Assembly: GCA_964059195.1 (NCBI GenBank)
Contig: CAXKWD010000005.1
Span: 96,609,882 to 96,673,881, forward strand
DNA length: 64,000 nt
Reading direction: 5' to 3'
Source: Ectobius pallidus
Lineage: Eukaryota > Arthropoda > Insecta > Blattodea > Ectobiidae
Below are positions 35,883 to 48,738 of the stretch, one piece after another (within the stretch, counting starts at the first letter, position 1; each line of letters opens with the position of its first letter). Made by a program: the position numbers and the translations under genes. The notes below the pieces were generated by a model, which had not been told where the DNA came from, did no database searches, and was given only the letters and a program-made list of their open reading frames with translations.

Positions 35883-36861
35883 AATAGACAATCTTCCTAT
35901 AGCTTGCTTAGGAAATGTCTATTGCAGTTGAGTAAGCAAGTAAGTTTAACAACATTAAGCACAACCTATCATAAAAGATTATTATTATTATTATTATTAT
36001 TATTATTGTTATTCCTAAGAAGTAATATACAAAGTCATAGTCTTTAATAGCTTTGTTCTATAGCCTAGTAGTGTTTGAAGATTCATTCACAATGGAAAAT
36101 AAAGAATATTTTTTTATATTGCAAGCCACCATATTGGCGTTATGAATATTTTAATATAACTCACAGTGAAGACTTAGGCGGTTTATACATTATACAGTAT
36201 TCTGTTATCAGAGCACCACATTTTATTAAATCTTAATCCTTTCAGAATCCTTTTAGAAACTGTTATGAGTTAAATGTTTACCACCCAGCCCTAAAAGTGC
36301 CATTCATCGTATTCTCTCCCGATGTTGTAGTAAACATTCTTTTTTTAGAACTTCAACTTAATTTCAAACTAAGTTTTCAAATCATAAATCTTTCGCCACA
36401 TATAATCATTTATTTAATACATCACGGAAATTAGAGCATCATGATAGAGAAATGTATACCTGGTCTATTACTGCTTGCTTGTAACGAGCTGGTAAACGAA
36501 ACTAAAATTAAACTATTTACTTAACCTTCTTAGTACCAAACTATGAGGGAAGGTTAAGCGAATTTGTTGAAATTTTTAATCCCTCAAATTCTTGCTATAA
36601 TATTTGAAGTATTAACACGTTGAAAAAATCGCATACATAGAGACATGCAATAATTCTAATATATTTGTTGTTATGTTGTTAGACTAATCTGTGAAAATAA
36701 AAAGAATTGCAGGAATTTTGATTAAACTAAGCATACAGTACATTTTAAACAGTTTTTCATAATTCAATTTGCTGAATAAAATGAAATTCTCTGATATACA
36801 GAGAACTTTTTCTAAAAATAAGTGAGTTAATATTATGATTATGAATGTAAACTATTTATCT

Positions 36862-37570
36862 GGGGCCCTCTTTCATAGAATTTTTACAATCATATTATTA
36901 GAAAATATATAATAATATTAGTTGTTATTATTAGTCTTCTGTTTCATAAGAATATTTTCTAATAATATAAATTATGAGTTCATGGCTCTAAATTATTAAT
37001 AAATATTGCTAATATTATTAGTAAATCATTTCATAGACTGCAGAACTAATAAACTTTACTGATAATGTTAGGTATTTTCTGGTAAGTGTAGGCCTATTTG
37101 GGCTAATAAGTTATTCTCATACTCATGTAATTCAGATTTCGTGATCTTAAAATTGTGGAAAATGAATCACTCTGATTTAATTATCAACTTAGAAAAAGCT
37201 TATATATGCTATCAAAGACATTTTTGTCACAAGTAGTTTTTAGGATTTGAGGTTAGATTTTAGTACATTAGCCTACTGCTATCTCGAATAAGTGCCTGGC
37301 AGATTTATGCATTTCTTAGAGCTAGTTGTTATTTGTTATATTTATGAAGATATATGTAGGCGGTGTTGCTTTGAAATAGTGTAAAAACACAAACAATCCA
37401 GAAATAGCCTCCAAATCAATCAGCTGACTAATGAACTAATAATATTAGTGAAGAGATTTTATGAGTGGTGTTCATAATTATCTCTATGATACAAGATTTT
37501 GATAATTAATTAATTGAATTGAATATGAATTGTAATATTATTAGCAACTTCTATGAAACAGGGCCCTGAG
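36862..37570. mobile_element. About 0.7-kb inverted-repeat element (GGGCCCT-TTTCATAGAA ends)
   Basis: The left end GGGGCCCTCTTTCATAGAA and the right end reverse-complemented, CAGGGCCCTGTTTCATAGAA, are inverted copies, hAT-like in starting CAGGG. The interior is built of AATAATATTA-type palindromic AT sequence. The 19-base end motif recurs alone at about 19752-19772, showing a family. No target duplication was recognised. Intron 1 of the F-box gene. Confidence 0.7.
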
Positions 37571-38568
37571 AGGGGGGTAGTTATTATTTCCATTTCACTA
37601 TGCAGATTCACTTTAATCAACAATTTAAAATAAAAATTAACAAAAATTCAATTAGTGATCCAAATATGTTCTGCTAATACTTTAAAAAAGATTTTTAAAA
37701 ATTCATTTCATATATTTTATATATTGATCTCTGAACTTGATGGTGGCATTTTACGTAAAACCAGTGAAGGTCATTAGAATGACAGAGTGGCAATAAAAGA
37801 GATAATCATGCAATAGAACAGGTAGGCTTGATTACAAATAATCATATTATTCCTAAAAGTCATGGTAATTGAATCAGAGCGTGAAAAGTAACTTTACAGA
37901 TCCGCAGAACGGACGGATGATGAATGAACGAAACTTCTGTTCTATAGGATCCTCGCTATTCCTGCCTACATCATAAATATGTAAAAATACATAGACTATT
38001 TTTAGATAAGGTCGATTAATTTGTTACGATATTTTCGGAGCATATATATTGCAGCACATAACGTGCAGTCATTTAGGGCTACTTAACACGCCACGATATT
38101 TAATCAGAGAAACTATTGTAATTATTATTCTTGAGTAATATTCGAATAAAATGGCAATGTAATGCTCCCTATGTTCTAATGCTGCTTGTTTTTTTATACA
38201 TTTTTAGAGCTTTAAGGTGTGCGAAATTAAATTGGCATGTTGGATTATCTCTTCTCTAATAAATATGATTGTTCTTTATTCGTTGCAATTTTGTATGCAG
38301 ACCTACTGTATGTTTGGACATTTACTCCACTTTCAAAACATGACGATGAGGTAGAGGTACAAATAAAAAGTACTTTCATAATTGTTACTTATACAAATTA
38401 TAATATTAATTGTTAAACTTGTCTGGAATCCGCAGAGTAAATAATCTTATTCTTTCTACGATCAACTCATAATAAATGGATGAAACATTTTATGAAACCC
38501 TCTCACAAGCAAAACTAAAGAGTGTAGGATACGAAATACAGTAGCAATAAAACTCATTATGTAATAAG

Positions 38569-39248
38569 TAGGGACCGGATTTTTAGGTTTTTAAAAACAC
38601 TCATTTAGGTTTTCCATTAGGTGAAATAGTTTTTTTTAGGTTTTTTGTCCAAAATATCGTTTTCGGGTAAAATAATTGGTTTAATGAAATTGATTGTGCT
38701 ACATAGGATTGAATACATAATACTTGTAAAGTTTAACTTAACAAAATTGACTTGAATTTGTGTAAACCTGTTTTAAGACAATATTATACAATTGAAGAAA
38801 GAAAGCATAAACAATCAAAAGAAGCAGTGAAAATAAGATTGCCTCACATTTACTGGTTATAGTATATCACTAAATATGTTTCAAGATTCTCAACTGTGAA
38901 GTTCTTCCTGTTATCTCTTAGTTAATAGTTAATACTGTATCTAGACACTACCCTTCTCAGGATTCGAATCCGATGCTTGTAATTTAGTGAGTAATTATTC
39001 TCTCCCCGCAAAATATCGATTTCTCAACTGACCAACAAAAAAAGACAAAAAAGGAGCCTAAATTAGATATTTTAGGCTTTATGTCCCGTTTAGGTATATT
39101 TAGGTTTTTATACCCCATTTAGGTATTTTTAGGTTCCACAGAATTAATGTGGGTGAATCCTATGGACATGATTCGAAAAAGTGTATGAGCGCTTTTTGTT
39201 TTGGAAGTGAGGAAAAAAATAGGTAAAAACCTAAGAATCCGGTCCCTA
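38569..39248. mobile_element. 680-bp hAT non-autonomous element
   Basis: The left end TAGGGACCGGATTTTTAGGT and the right end reverse-complemented, TAGGGACCGGATTCTTAGGT, match at 19 of 20 positions. The exact 8-bp duplication GTAATAAG lies at 38561-38568 and 39249-39256. Subterminal TTTAGGTTTTTA-type repeats occur near both ends. No transposase. Intron 1 of the F-box gene. Confidence 0.95.
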
Positions 39249-39259
39249 GTAATAAGTTA

Positions 39260-42200
39260 TAATAGCAAAATGCAATCAAAATGTACAATCCGATATTACA
39301 ATATAACAAACTCACAGCATAACACCAAAACGAACTGTTACATGGAAACAATTTGATGACCTTATCTAAACAATTCTTCCACACTACTGAAGCCGCGAGT
39401 AATTCTTAAACACTCGCTACACGAATTAAATTTATGTGAATTACTAATAGTTTTGAAAGAAATGAGGAATTTATTACTGCAGGATAATAAGTACCTCTTT
39501 GAAGTGTTTTTAACATTTTCACTGCTATTGACGTACATATAAGTTATTGCCAAAATTGTATAAATGCCAAGAAATAGGCAAAATAAACTAATGTTTCATC
39601 CTAAAATATGAAGTTATTTATCCACGTATTAAAATTGTTGTCCATAAAAATCAGCCACTTTTATAAACCCTCCTAATTGATTTCACACTTATAGCCCACT
39701 AGTGATTTTGGTTGATGAATGCTTATATTAAAATATAAATTCAGATTTTGAAAGGTCAAATAATAGTTGGTATGTAAAATACTGTTTCCTGCCAGGTATT
39801 GTGGCCTTATACTACAGTTAGTTTTGATGCTAATAAAGTGTATAAGCCTGTTATATATCCTATTATAAGGGTGAGAAGATTTAGATTTTAAAAAAGAAGT
39901 TCGATCATTGCATTCCGATTCTATTTAGTATTCTTGATTGAATTTCTTGTAAAGGAAAAAATGTGCTACGATGAGCTATCCCAAAACAAAGTCAACTTTA
40001 AATTACACAATACGGCTGAGTTAAATTAGGGTATGGTGATAGCTTCTAAAAAATGTCGTGTACTAAAATATTTAGGTCTAATATAATGAATGCTTAATAT
40101 GGGGAAAAATAGAATAGCCTAGGTCTATATTTACAAATAAAATTTCACCAGTTACTGGAATCTTGTATCTTTTAAAAGTATAAGTGTATCAAAAGAGTCT
40201 ATATTGTTCAATAATACATCCCAATTATGATTATATGGCTCCAATTTGGGAATATTGATAAAAAAAAACAATTTTGAAATTATTCAATTAAATCAAATTA
40301 TAGGAACTTCATAATTTGTTTGGCTATTCGTTATACATTCCATCTAAAGAACTGTACCTTAGTAAGAAAAGAATGCCTATAAAAATGTTGGTATATTTGA
40401 AAAATTCCACATATGCTATCTGTAAGTAGTGTTTAATCGTAATGATCAATCATTTTACCAGGAAATTATGTCAACTAGATACGGATTAAAAGGAGTTAAA
40501 TATAATTTATTTAATAGTTATAATGAATTGTATCTTGAAATTCAACAACCAGCAATGTTAGTACTCGTATTATAAGAACAATATTTATTGCTTGCACTGC
40601 AACAAAATACGAGTCATATATTTTAATGGTCTTTTTAAAGATGTGGAAATTTATTTACTTATTTGAGAAATGTTTAGCCAATTCTATTAAATAACTTTAT
40701 CAGTTTGTATATATTATTTAAAGTATGACTACATTATATTTTGTATGGGCTATCCTGAAGGGCTCTTAAAATCCTTTCATTAGTATCAAACAAATTAATA
40801 CATTAACATTTTAGGATTGGAAATAAGCAAATTAAACAGTTAAAATCTTAAATTTAAACTAGTATTTAAAATTAAACTAGTATTAAATCTTAGCAGATAA
40901 GTTTATTCAAATTTCTTAGTACAAAACAATCTGCACTTCAAGCATTATTGAATCTGTGTGATTCATAAAATTGAGTTATAATGTATTTCTAAATCTACGA
41001 GCATAGAGTGTGAACAATTAATACCCTTCTTATAAATTTCTTTATGTATCAAGACCCTTACACACGGAATAATATCCAGACCTAACCTTGCTTTTTCCCA
41101 GATCTTAAATTTATGTTATTTTAGAATAGGCCCTAATATAATTATTCACCACAAAACTTTATAAGAATATGCCAAAGAAACTTTAATATGACTTTCAAAT
41201 CACAGCTTTGATTTAGTATACGTGTTCACAAGAGAATAGCATTAGATAACATTAATTTTCAGATGTTTTCATTCTAAAAGTCTTAAGATTTTTCGGGGTA
41301 TATAAAATAAAGTACAACATAATAGGCCTAAGTAAATTGTTACAGTTTTGTAATGCGCAAATTTTATATTAACAAGTAAAGTCCTGCAAAGTTTCGCCCA
41401 TTTTACAAATGCTAAGGAAAATTGCAAATTTAGTAAGTAATTAAACCCACTTTTAAATATACACTCCTAAATAAGATAAGTTTTTCCACCTTATGCACTA
41501 TTATTAGGAGAGAGAGAGAGAGAGAAAAAAAAAGATGAATGTTCAACATTAATAGCACTAGTGGAAAATTAAGTTCATTAATACAATCCTATACAGCCAC
41601 ATACGAAATCCTTAAAAATTGATGCAAATCTAGCTGTGTATTCAAAACTTTGTGTTTAACGATCCCTTAATCTACACGAAACTCAACAGTTTTTGATGAG
41701 GTACAAATAAAAAATTATTTGTATTTAACTGAACGCATTAATGAACAAACTTGAACTTTCATAAGAGCACCGTATTTTGACAGAAATATATTTATAGGTG
41801 CAATCCAACAATTATCTAATTGTATTACTGATAGAAATTGCACCCCACCATCACTAATTCTCTATATTGGATATCCACCTACATTGATTAGTTACATATG
41901 AAACAATCTATGGAAATCTTTAAAGCACTTACCATCCTAATTATTTGGGCACTTATGATGTAACGGTCCCTATGGGCCTTGAACCAGGAAAGATTGCTTG
42001 AGCGTATTATCATTATTTATTTGTTTGCTTATTTCTGACGCCATGAAAGTGCTGTAAAATTAAAGTCACAGAGCATTATAATAATAGTCTCATTTGTTTC
42101 GAAGTGTATCCAAATTTCACTGAATTTTAAAATATTAATCCTCGCAGATTTTAATTAAACATTATAGTTGAAGATATATTATTATAACACAACCGTTTGC

Positions 42201-42890
42201 AAATTATAAAAATCAAAATGAAAAAAAAATTTGATTGCTACTTCACTCATTCGTATTGACCCAATATTCGCTTTTAAAATGGTATAAAGACAATAGAAAT
42301 AATATATATGATTGCTAGCTAACGTATTCATCCAAACATGCTTTCATATTGTTGTATAGGCCTAATACTTCGTTTTAATACAGGCCTATGTTTATATGTA
42401 ATTGTATTATTTTATTTTTAATGTTATTTACATTCAGCTTCCGTCAGTTAAGGGTTGCTCTAAGACAAAGCGTAACAGAAAAAATAAATAATTTGCACAA
42501 CAAAGAAGTGTTTACAAGCATTCACAATAAACATTGAGAAAATTTCTCATTAACAACTAAGGCCTATATCAAGAAAACTTATGAAACAACAAGAACAAAA
42601 ACTAGAAGACAAATATATAACAAATAAATATAAATATTGAATAGGAAATCATATTTATATGTCGGTACTCAGTTTAAATTCTGTTTCGTATCAAATAAAG
42701 TATTTTATTATTTTGAGATGTTCTTAAGAGTTTACCGAAAAAATCGGAGCATATTAAAGTGCGAATAATGAAACTATTTTTCTTTATTCTCATGCCCTAC
42801 CAATGGAATTTTCCCGTTCTCCAACTTTTGAGTTAATAAAGAACTGATTTCATAGCTAATGTCACAATTAAATATAATGAATACAAATAA
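39260..42890. other. Intron 1 of the F-box gene, no repeat or exon recognised
   Basis: Very AT-rich. A (GA)n/(A)n run at 41512-41534 is the only simple repeat of note. No splice-bounded frame was seen on either strand. Confidence 0.5.
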
Positions 42891-42896
42891 CCTTAC

Positions 42897-43009
42897 CTTA
42901 ATATCATTATGGCGATTTCCACAGGGAGCTTTCCGACGATGTCGTACTTGTCATCCTGATCCGGTGAAGTAAATCCAATGGTCAACAGCAGAGAAAAGAA
43001 GGACTCCAT
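42897..43009 (-). CDS. F-box protein gene, exon 1 (start and first half of the F-box)
   Basis: The ATG at 43009 is the first after the predicted start site and opens 37 codons plus two bases before the donor AG/GTAAGG. It encodes MESFFSLLLTIGFTSPDQDD then KYDIVGKLPVEIAIMILR. The LPVEIAIMIL stretch is the start of an F-box (LP-x-E-x-x-x-x-IL). The short hydrophobic N-terminus (FFSLLLTIGF) is not a convincing signal peptide for an F-box protein. Joined to exons 2 and 3, the product is 165 residues. A TATA box and CCAAT box lie upstream. The 7.8-kb intron that follows holds at least three transposon relics. Confidence 0.85.
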
Positions 43010-43059
43010 TTTCACAATTTCTCACAATATTACCAGCACTTCCACAAGAATTCAACAAC

Positions 43060-43135
43060 ACAGTGGCGTTGCGCCCAAATTTGACTTCTTTTATACTCGA
43101 GAGCTCCATAACGGTACACACGCTCTACCAATAAC
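43060..43135 (-). promoter_or_regulatory. TATA/CCAAT promoter of the F-box gene
   Basis: TATAAAAG on the minus strand at 43088-43095. The initiator-like CCACTGT has its A at 43065, exactly 30 bases downstream of the first T. An inverted CCAAT box (CCAAT on the plus strand, 43128-43132) lies about 35 bases upstream of the TATA box. The predicted 5' UTR is about 55 bases, from 43065 to the ATG at 43009. Confidence 0.7.
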
Positions 43136-43139
43136 AGAA

Positions 43140-46100
43140 CTCAGCCTATGCCCCTCCCTAACGCAGGTTCCAATAGAAACCCCTACCAGTTTACTTTCTA
43201 AAATGAGCATAAAATTTATGTTAATGTTTCTTATTGCACAAAATTAACAATTTAATAAAAGTGATGTTGAACATATTCAGGTTTTGAATAAGATCATCAG
43301 GAGATATTTTATATGTATATGCATTCAAAGTTAAACATCTTGATTACTGTTTTCAAGTAGGATTTGATTTGATTTTTAAGCCTCCTACCATTTATTTCAG
43401 ACAAAATTTTCTATTACCAGAGAATATAGATTTATCTACACTATCATAAAGCACATAAGTTTAAAAGCCTATAATTAGGTACTAAGGGTGAAGATATTCG
43501 GATTTATAAATAGAAGATAAATTATTGTCACGCTCAGTTTGTATATAGATTAAATTCTTCATTAATTTCTTTTTATAAAAGAGAAAAATACCGGCAAAGT
43601 GACTTACACAAAACAATATTTAAGATTTTAATACAGACTGGAAAAGTGGAAATGTGTGTATTGTTAGTATTATATCCTGGTAGGTAAGGCTCATCAAACT
43701 AGGGCAAAGTGAATTGAACATAAATCTGAATGTTTTCACCCTTACAAGTGAAAACATACATGCTTTTACACTTTTGTATTTAAGATATTGAGTAGATAAA
43801 TTTATATTCTCTGGTGATTAAAAAGTTTGTCACAGTATCTTAAATAAATGTAAGGAGGCGTAACAACTAAATCACATTCTGCTTTGAAAGTTTACAAAAC
43901 TAAACAAGAAGTTCAACTCTATACCCACATAATGAAATATATATATATATATATATCCTAGTTAGGAATTTGTATATTCTCTTGGTTTTATTTGAAAGAT
44001 TTGTATTGTATTCATTATTTTAAATAGAATGGATGAGAATGCTAAATGACGTTAATTCTACCAGATTAAATAAATAATGTCTATACATGAAGATACACCT
44101 CACCCAAATAGGAAGTAAAAGTTCCTTCGTAAATTATAATAATGTATCCACAATTATGTCGTTGTACTTTAATAGGTTATATCAGCTTGATGCTTACACT
44201 TACATAATAAGTTAAGCTGTTTAACACTTAACACTTGACACTTGAAATACGAACTGTCCAAACATTACTCACTTCCAGTATCTTCAAATTAAATCAATAA
44301 TCTTAACCTCTTAGTAATGGCATTTTAGTATATTTGACTCGTTCTTTTGTCCTATCAGTTATGATTCTCCTTCATATTTTCACTTCACTTCACATTTAAC
44401 GACACTTCCGCTGCCGCCTCCAGTTTTTGAATGAATAACGAGTTATTTCAGATTCACAGCGCATTTAATTTGTTTCATGATAACCGTTCGATAAATAATA
44501 CTCGATATGCGACGTGTTTTATTAATTGCTGTGATATGTTCTTAATGATTTAAGCATGTTACTAGTTACATTCCGAATACTGATTAGCAGTACGATATGG
44601 CTTAATGTATTCGTTAAGATTCTATTGATTAAAAACCTTTATGATCTCAAATAATCTTTGTAATTGTCTCCTTTTCGTATTCAACGAAGTTAACCATAAA
44701 AACACTTCTAAAACATTTACTGTAGATGATGGTTACTTTGGTTTAACTAAACCCTATGTTACATATAAAGGTTTTGAATACTTATGTATGCGTTCGATAT
44801 TTTTACAATTTGTGAACATTTTTCAACTTACATATTACTTAATTCGGAATATACCAAAATGGACCAGAATAAACCAACGCATTTTTCATGAACATACCTA
44901 GTTTACGAAGTAACAGAATCAGTTCATGCGTTTTCTTCGGTAAGAAAGTTCTACGTATCATAGTGATTTCGCAAATAAACTAAAAGAGTGAAGTGATATA
45001 TTTTTTATGTTAATGCTTAATGGTGTTTTAATGGTGCTGAAACTAAATGTATTAACTGTAAAAATTAAATAATAGCATATTGCATGTTGCAAGCAGGTCC
45101 ATAACATTGAGTGAAGACATTCCTCTCATCATTCAACAAGGACTATATATACAGATGACGAATTTGCAGTGCGAGTGTAGTGACATACTAAATCTAAAAC
45201 AGTGTAATATTTATCACAGTCACGTTCCTTTACCAAATAGTATAAATATGGTTTCTGCAGTGAATTTAAATGTAAGTAGGCCATTTTACCAAGCAACTTG
45301 TAATAAATACAGATTAAGTGTAGAACAATCTTTTATGTACTAAATTTTTACATATGGCTAATTTTCCAAGTAATATTTTGGTCGCCAACAAGGGAATATA
45401 ATTTTATTTTGTTCAACATTGAACAAAGCTAAATACTTTTTTACTAAGCTCATTTTTAACCTACCATTAGCAGTGCAACTGTTCTAACGTTTTGAATAAC
45501 CCACTGATAATATTTAATAACAGCAAGCTTTTAAAACATAATCTGCTTATGGAATGATAATGCTTTCACACTGGCCGTGTGTAGGCTAAAGTGGAAAGGT
45601 AAGACTGTTAAAAGATTAAATTAGTTTGAACTAACCACTGCATCATTCAGTCGGTCTTGCAACAGTTGTTATTATATTAATTCGTAACTTAAAAATTTCG
45701 CAAAATTACACTAATGAAATGCTTATTGCTTCCATAAATAATAGTCTGTTTCAATAAAATGTTGGCGGTAACCTCCGGAAATAGCTATTCACCATGCACT
45801 TTAAACAAACTTAATTTTGGAAGTCCAACAGAAAAGTTCAAAATTAGGACCTTAGCCTTTACAAAACAGCCAAACCGTCTGAAAGACTTTCATTATGTCC
45901 CTTCTATCCTAATCCACCCTACCCTAACCTAACCAACCTTACCCTAAAAAGTGTCTTTTTATGTCGTCTTGTTGTAAAGAAAGTATTAAGTATTCATAAA
46001 TGTTACAAAGTAGTAGGTTTACAATAATTACAATATTAAAATATTAATTTTTTTTTCAAATATGTGTCGGTGTTAAGCTGGAACCATCGTTAGAAGATAC

Positions 46101-46670
46101 ATAATTGCCAGACCTAGGTATGATTGATTATATTTAGGCGTCCAAAGTAGAATAATGGTTTCATTTCGAGTTTAGCAAATATTGACGTCCAAACTTCAGT
46201 TCTGTCAAGAATATAGCCGACCAATTTTGGCAGTTCGCTTCTAGCATAAACAATACATTCATCTTAAGATATGTTCGTAATATACTCGTATTTAAGAGAA
46301 ATTTAACTTTGACCAGGAGTGGAAAATATTCCAAAATCACTTATCAATGCAGGAACTTACCAGGATAATTTATTGCTGGACCAGTGGACAGATTCCTGAT
46401 CATATTGCCTGCATAGTCATAAATTAATAAACACACAACAAAAATTACTGTATCTGATTCCCGAACAAGGTTTCTCCTAAAGAATGTTAACATTTAAATG
46501 TCGATGAGGTGAATACCTGAAATCAGGTCTATTCTCGTGTTTACAGTCTGATTCACTTGCTATCCTATTGCCAGAAAAGAATGTCGTTCTGTAGGCCTAG
46601 TAATGAAGAAGTCATATAAAAAACTCTGTCTTCAGGAATGCAGGAAGGCTCCGTTAGAGGTTGTGCACTT
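43140..46670. other. Intergenic, upstream of the F-box gene; nothing recognised
   Basis: AT-rich DNA with a (AT)n run at 43937-43955. A CCTAACCTAACC patch near 45913 is too short to count as telomeric repeat. Frames of up to about 87 codons (45080-45343) show no family features. Confidence 0.4.
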
Positions 46671-46674
46671 CTCA

Positions 46675-46762
46675 GTGTAATAATAATAATAATAATAATA
46701 AACAATTTTATTGTCATTGAGCTAAAAACATTTAGCCATGGACAACGTCAAAATATATAAAT
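46675..46762 (-). mobile_element. Probable LINE 3' end with (TTA)n tail
   Basis: The minus strand ends GACAATAAAATTGTTTATTATTATT, preceded by TTGACGTTGTCCATGGCTAA. A diverged 3' end of the same kind (TTGACGTTGTCTATTGC, GACAATAAAGATTTC) lies at about 47440-47492. The upstream coding part is not recognisable. Confidence 0.4.
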
Positions 46763-47646
46763 ATATCAGCATAAAAAATTGTCCAAATATATAATACGTC
46801 CCAGCTAGCCCTATAAATAATACATAAAACCCAAGTAAAAGAAAAATATGTACACACCATGGCGAAGCTCATACAGTATTGATATTACATGTATAAAATT
46901 CATCAATACTATAGTAGGGGTTATTTATCAGCCAGTCATATACTGAGTACCATTTGGGTAATTAACTACCCCAAGTAATTACATGGAATATGTTGGTAAT
47001 GCTGCAACACTAAGTATTTTTACATAGCCAATTTCGAATAGGGTCATATTGACACCAATGGTCCTCACAATTAGTGGAGTTTGATAAATTCATTTTGCAT
47101 CCCTTCTCCCTATCCCATTACTAACCTAAATATGTTTTTATTTTATTTCTACTTTTAGTATTAATGCAATAACCATCACCGCACTTAAAGTTGCAGCATA
47201 TGCCTAGAACTGTTGTGAATCCATTTAATTAGAACTATGACAAAATGTACGATAAGAGAATTGGTACTGTGTAAGATACTGTAGTAACTCAGGCCTATGT
47301 TTGTTCAAATAAATATATGTTTTAACATGTTCTGTGACATAGTTGTGACATAGGTTATAGTATTGTATTGTATGCCTAAACAGCAGCCTATGAACAGTAA
47401 CAGTTCACATAACTGGAAGCCTAATCAAAACTCTGAAATCTTTATTGTCTTTAGGCATATACAATTTTGCAATAGACAACGTCAAATAAGGCAGTAAATG
47501 GAAAAATAAATAAAATTTGACAGATTTAAGTCGAAATATTCATTTATGTAATTTGTAATTGCATTATGTAATTATGTAATTTGTTAAATTAGTTTCAGAC
47601 TAATAATAGAGAAACTGTTTGGTCATTTAGTTAGCCTACTGTAAGG

Positions 47647-48257
47647 GAGAAAATATTTAGATTACAAAAACGTGCAATAAGAATAATATGTGGAAAGAAA
47701 AAAAGAGAATCTTGTAAACCGCTATTTGAAAAATTAAAAGTCCTCACTCTCACAGGGGAGTATATATACTCGTTAATGTGTTATATGGTAGATAATATTG
47801 ATAAATTTCAAATTAATTACAGTGTACATGGGCGTACAACTAGAAGCATGAGAAAATATTTAGATTACAAAAGCGGGCAATAAGAATAATACGTGGAAAG
47901 AAAGAAAGGGAATCTTGTAAACCGCTATTTGAAAAATTAAAAGTCCTCACTCTTACAGGGGAGTATATATACTCTGTTATGTGTTATGTAGTGAATAATA
48001 TTGATAAATTTCAAACTAATTTTAGTGTACACGGACGTACTACCAGAAACATGAATGATCTACACAGACCAAATAACTCGTTAAAACTCTTTCAGAAGGG
48101 TGCGTATTATTCTGCAGTACAGATATATAACAAGCTCCCAAACAACATTAAATTATTATGTATTCAAAGAAAGAGCAAACATTTCAAAACAGCTGTCAAG
48201 GAATTTTTAATAACTCACACCTTCTACAATTTGGAGGAATATTTCCAGCTTCGATAA
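47647..48257 (+). pseudogene. LINE reverse-transcriptase C-terminus with 203-bp tandem duplication
   Basis: The first unit reads LQKRAIRIICGKKKRESCKP, LFEKLKVLTLTGEYIYSLMC, KFQINYSVHGRTTRSM. At 47850 the sequence restarts (GAGAAAATATTTAGATTACA) and repeats the same segment. It then continues as GRTTRNMNDLHRPNNSLKLF, QKGAYYSAVQIYNKLPNNIK, VKEFLITHTFYNLEEYFQLR and a stop at 48255-48257. This is the C-terminal region downstream of the RT in a common jockey/CR1-like arthropod LINE. The 203-bp unit is not a multiple of three, so the duplication breaks the frame. Confidence 0.85.
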
Positions 48258-48402
48258 ATTTGGCAGCTTGCAGTTTCTGTAGACCTATATTATTGTTATA
48301 ACATGCATGTATTTTTTGATCTGACGTGTCCTATATCCTTGAGCCCCGCTCAACACAGGATCTACAGGACGAGATATCTACATCTACATCTACATCTACA
48401 TG
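48258..48402 (+). mobile_element. 3' UTR of the LINE, ending in (CATCTA)n
   Basis: Contains TTGAGCCCCGCTCAACACAGG (hairpin-forming) and GACGAGATATCTACATC, and ends in four CATCTA units at 48376-48400. The same 3' end recurs at 48660-48738. Confidence 0.75.
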
Positions 48403-48738
48403 ATTTACATATACCAGCTGACTCATTAAAACTCTTTCAGAAGGGTGCTTATTATTCTGCAATACAGATATACAATAAACTTCCAAGAAACATTAAATTA
48501 ATGTGTATTAAAAGCAAATTGAAAATCTTTCAGAAGATCTCTCAAGGAATTTTTAATAACTCACACCTTCTACAATATGAATGAATATTTACAGCTTGCA
48601 TAAGTTTTTCAGCTTACAGTTTTGTATATTGTTGTTATAAAATGCATGGTTATTCTGATCTCACATGTTCTATATCATTGAGCCTCGCTCAACATAGGAT
48701 GTACAGAACGAGATATCTACATCTACATCTACATCTAA
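48403..48738 (+). pseudogene. Second, 5'-truncated copy of the same LINE
   Basis: Starts within DLHIPADSLKLFQKGAYYSA and runs through IQIYNKLPRNIKLMCI. It loses the frame, then has the same 3' UTR (TTGAGCCTCGCTCAACATAGG, GAACGAGATATCTACATC) and (CATCTA)n at 48714-48736. It abuts the tail of the first copy and a minus-strand LINE on its other side. Confidence 0.8.

Noticed and set aside
42978..43247. 89-codon plus-strand frame over the F-box promoter
   Set aside because: Antisense shadow of exon 1 and its promoter; composition arbitrary.
45900..45960. CCTAACCTAACC-like patch resembling insect telomere repeat (TTAGG)n
   Set aside because: Only about two uninterrupted units with diverged surroundings; too short to call interstitial telomere.
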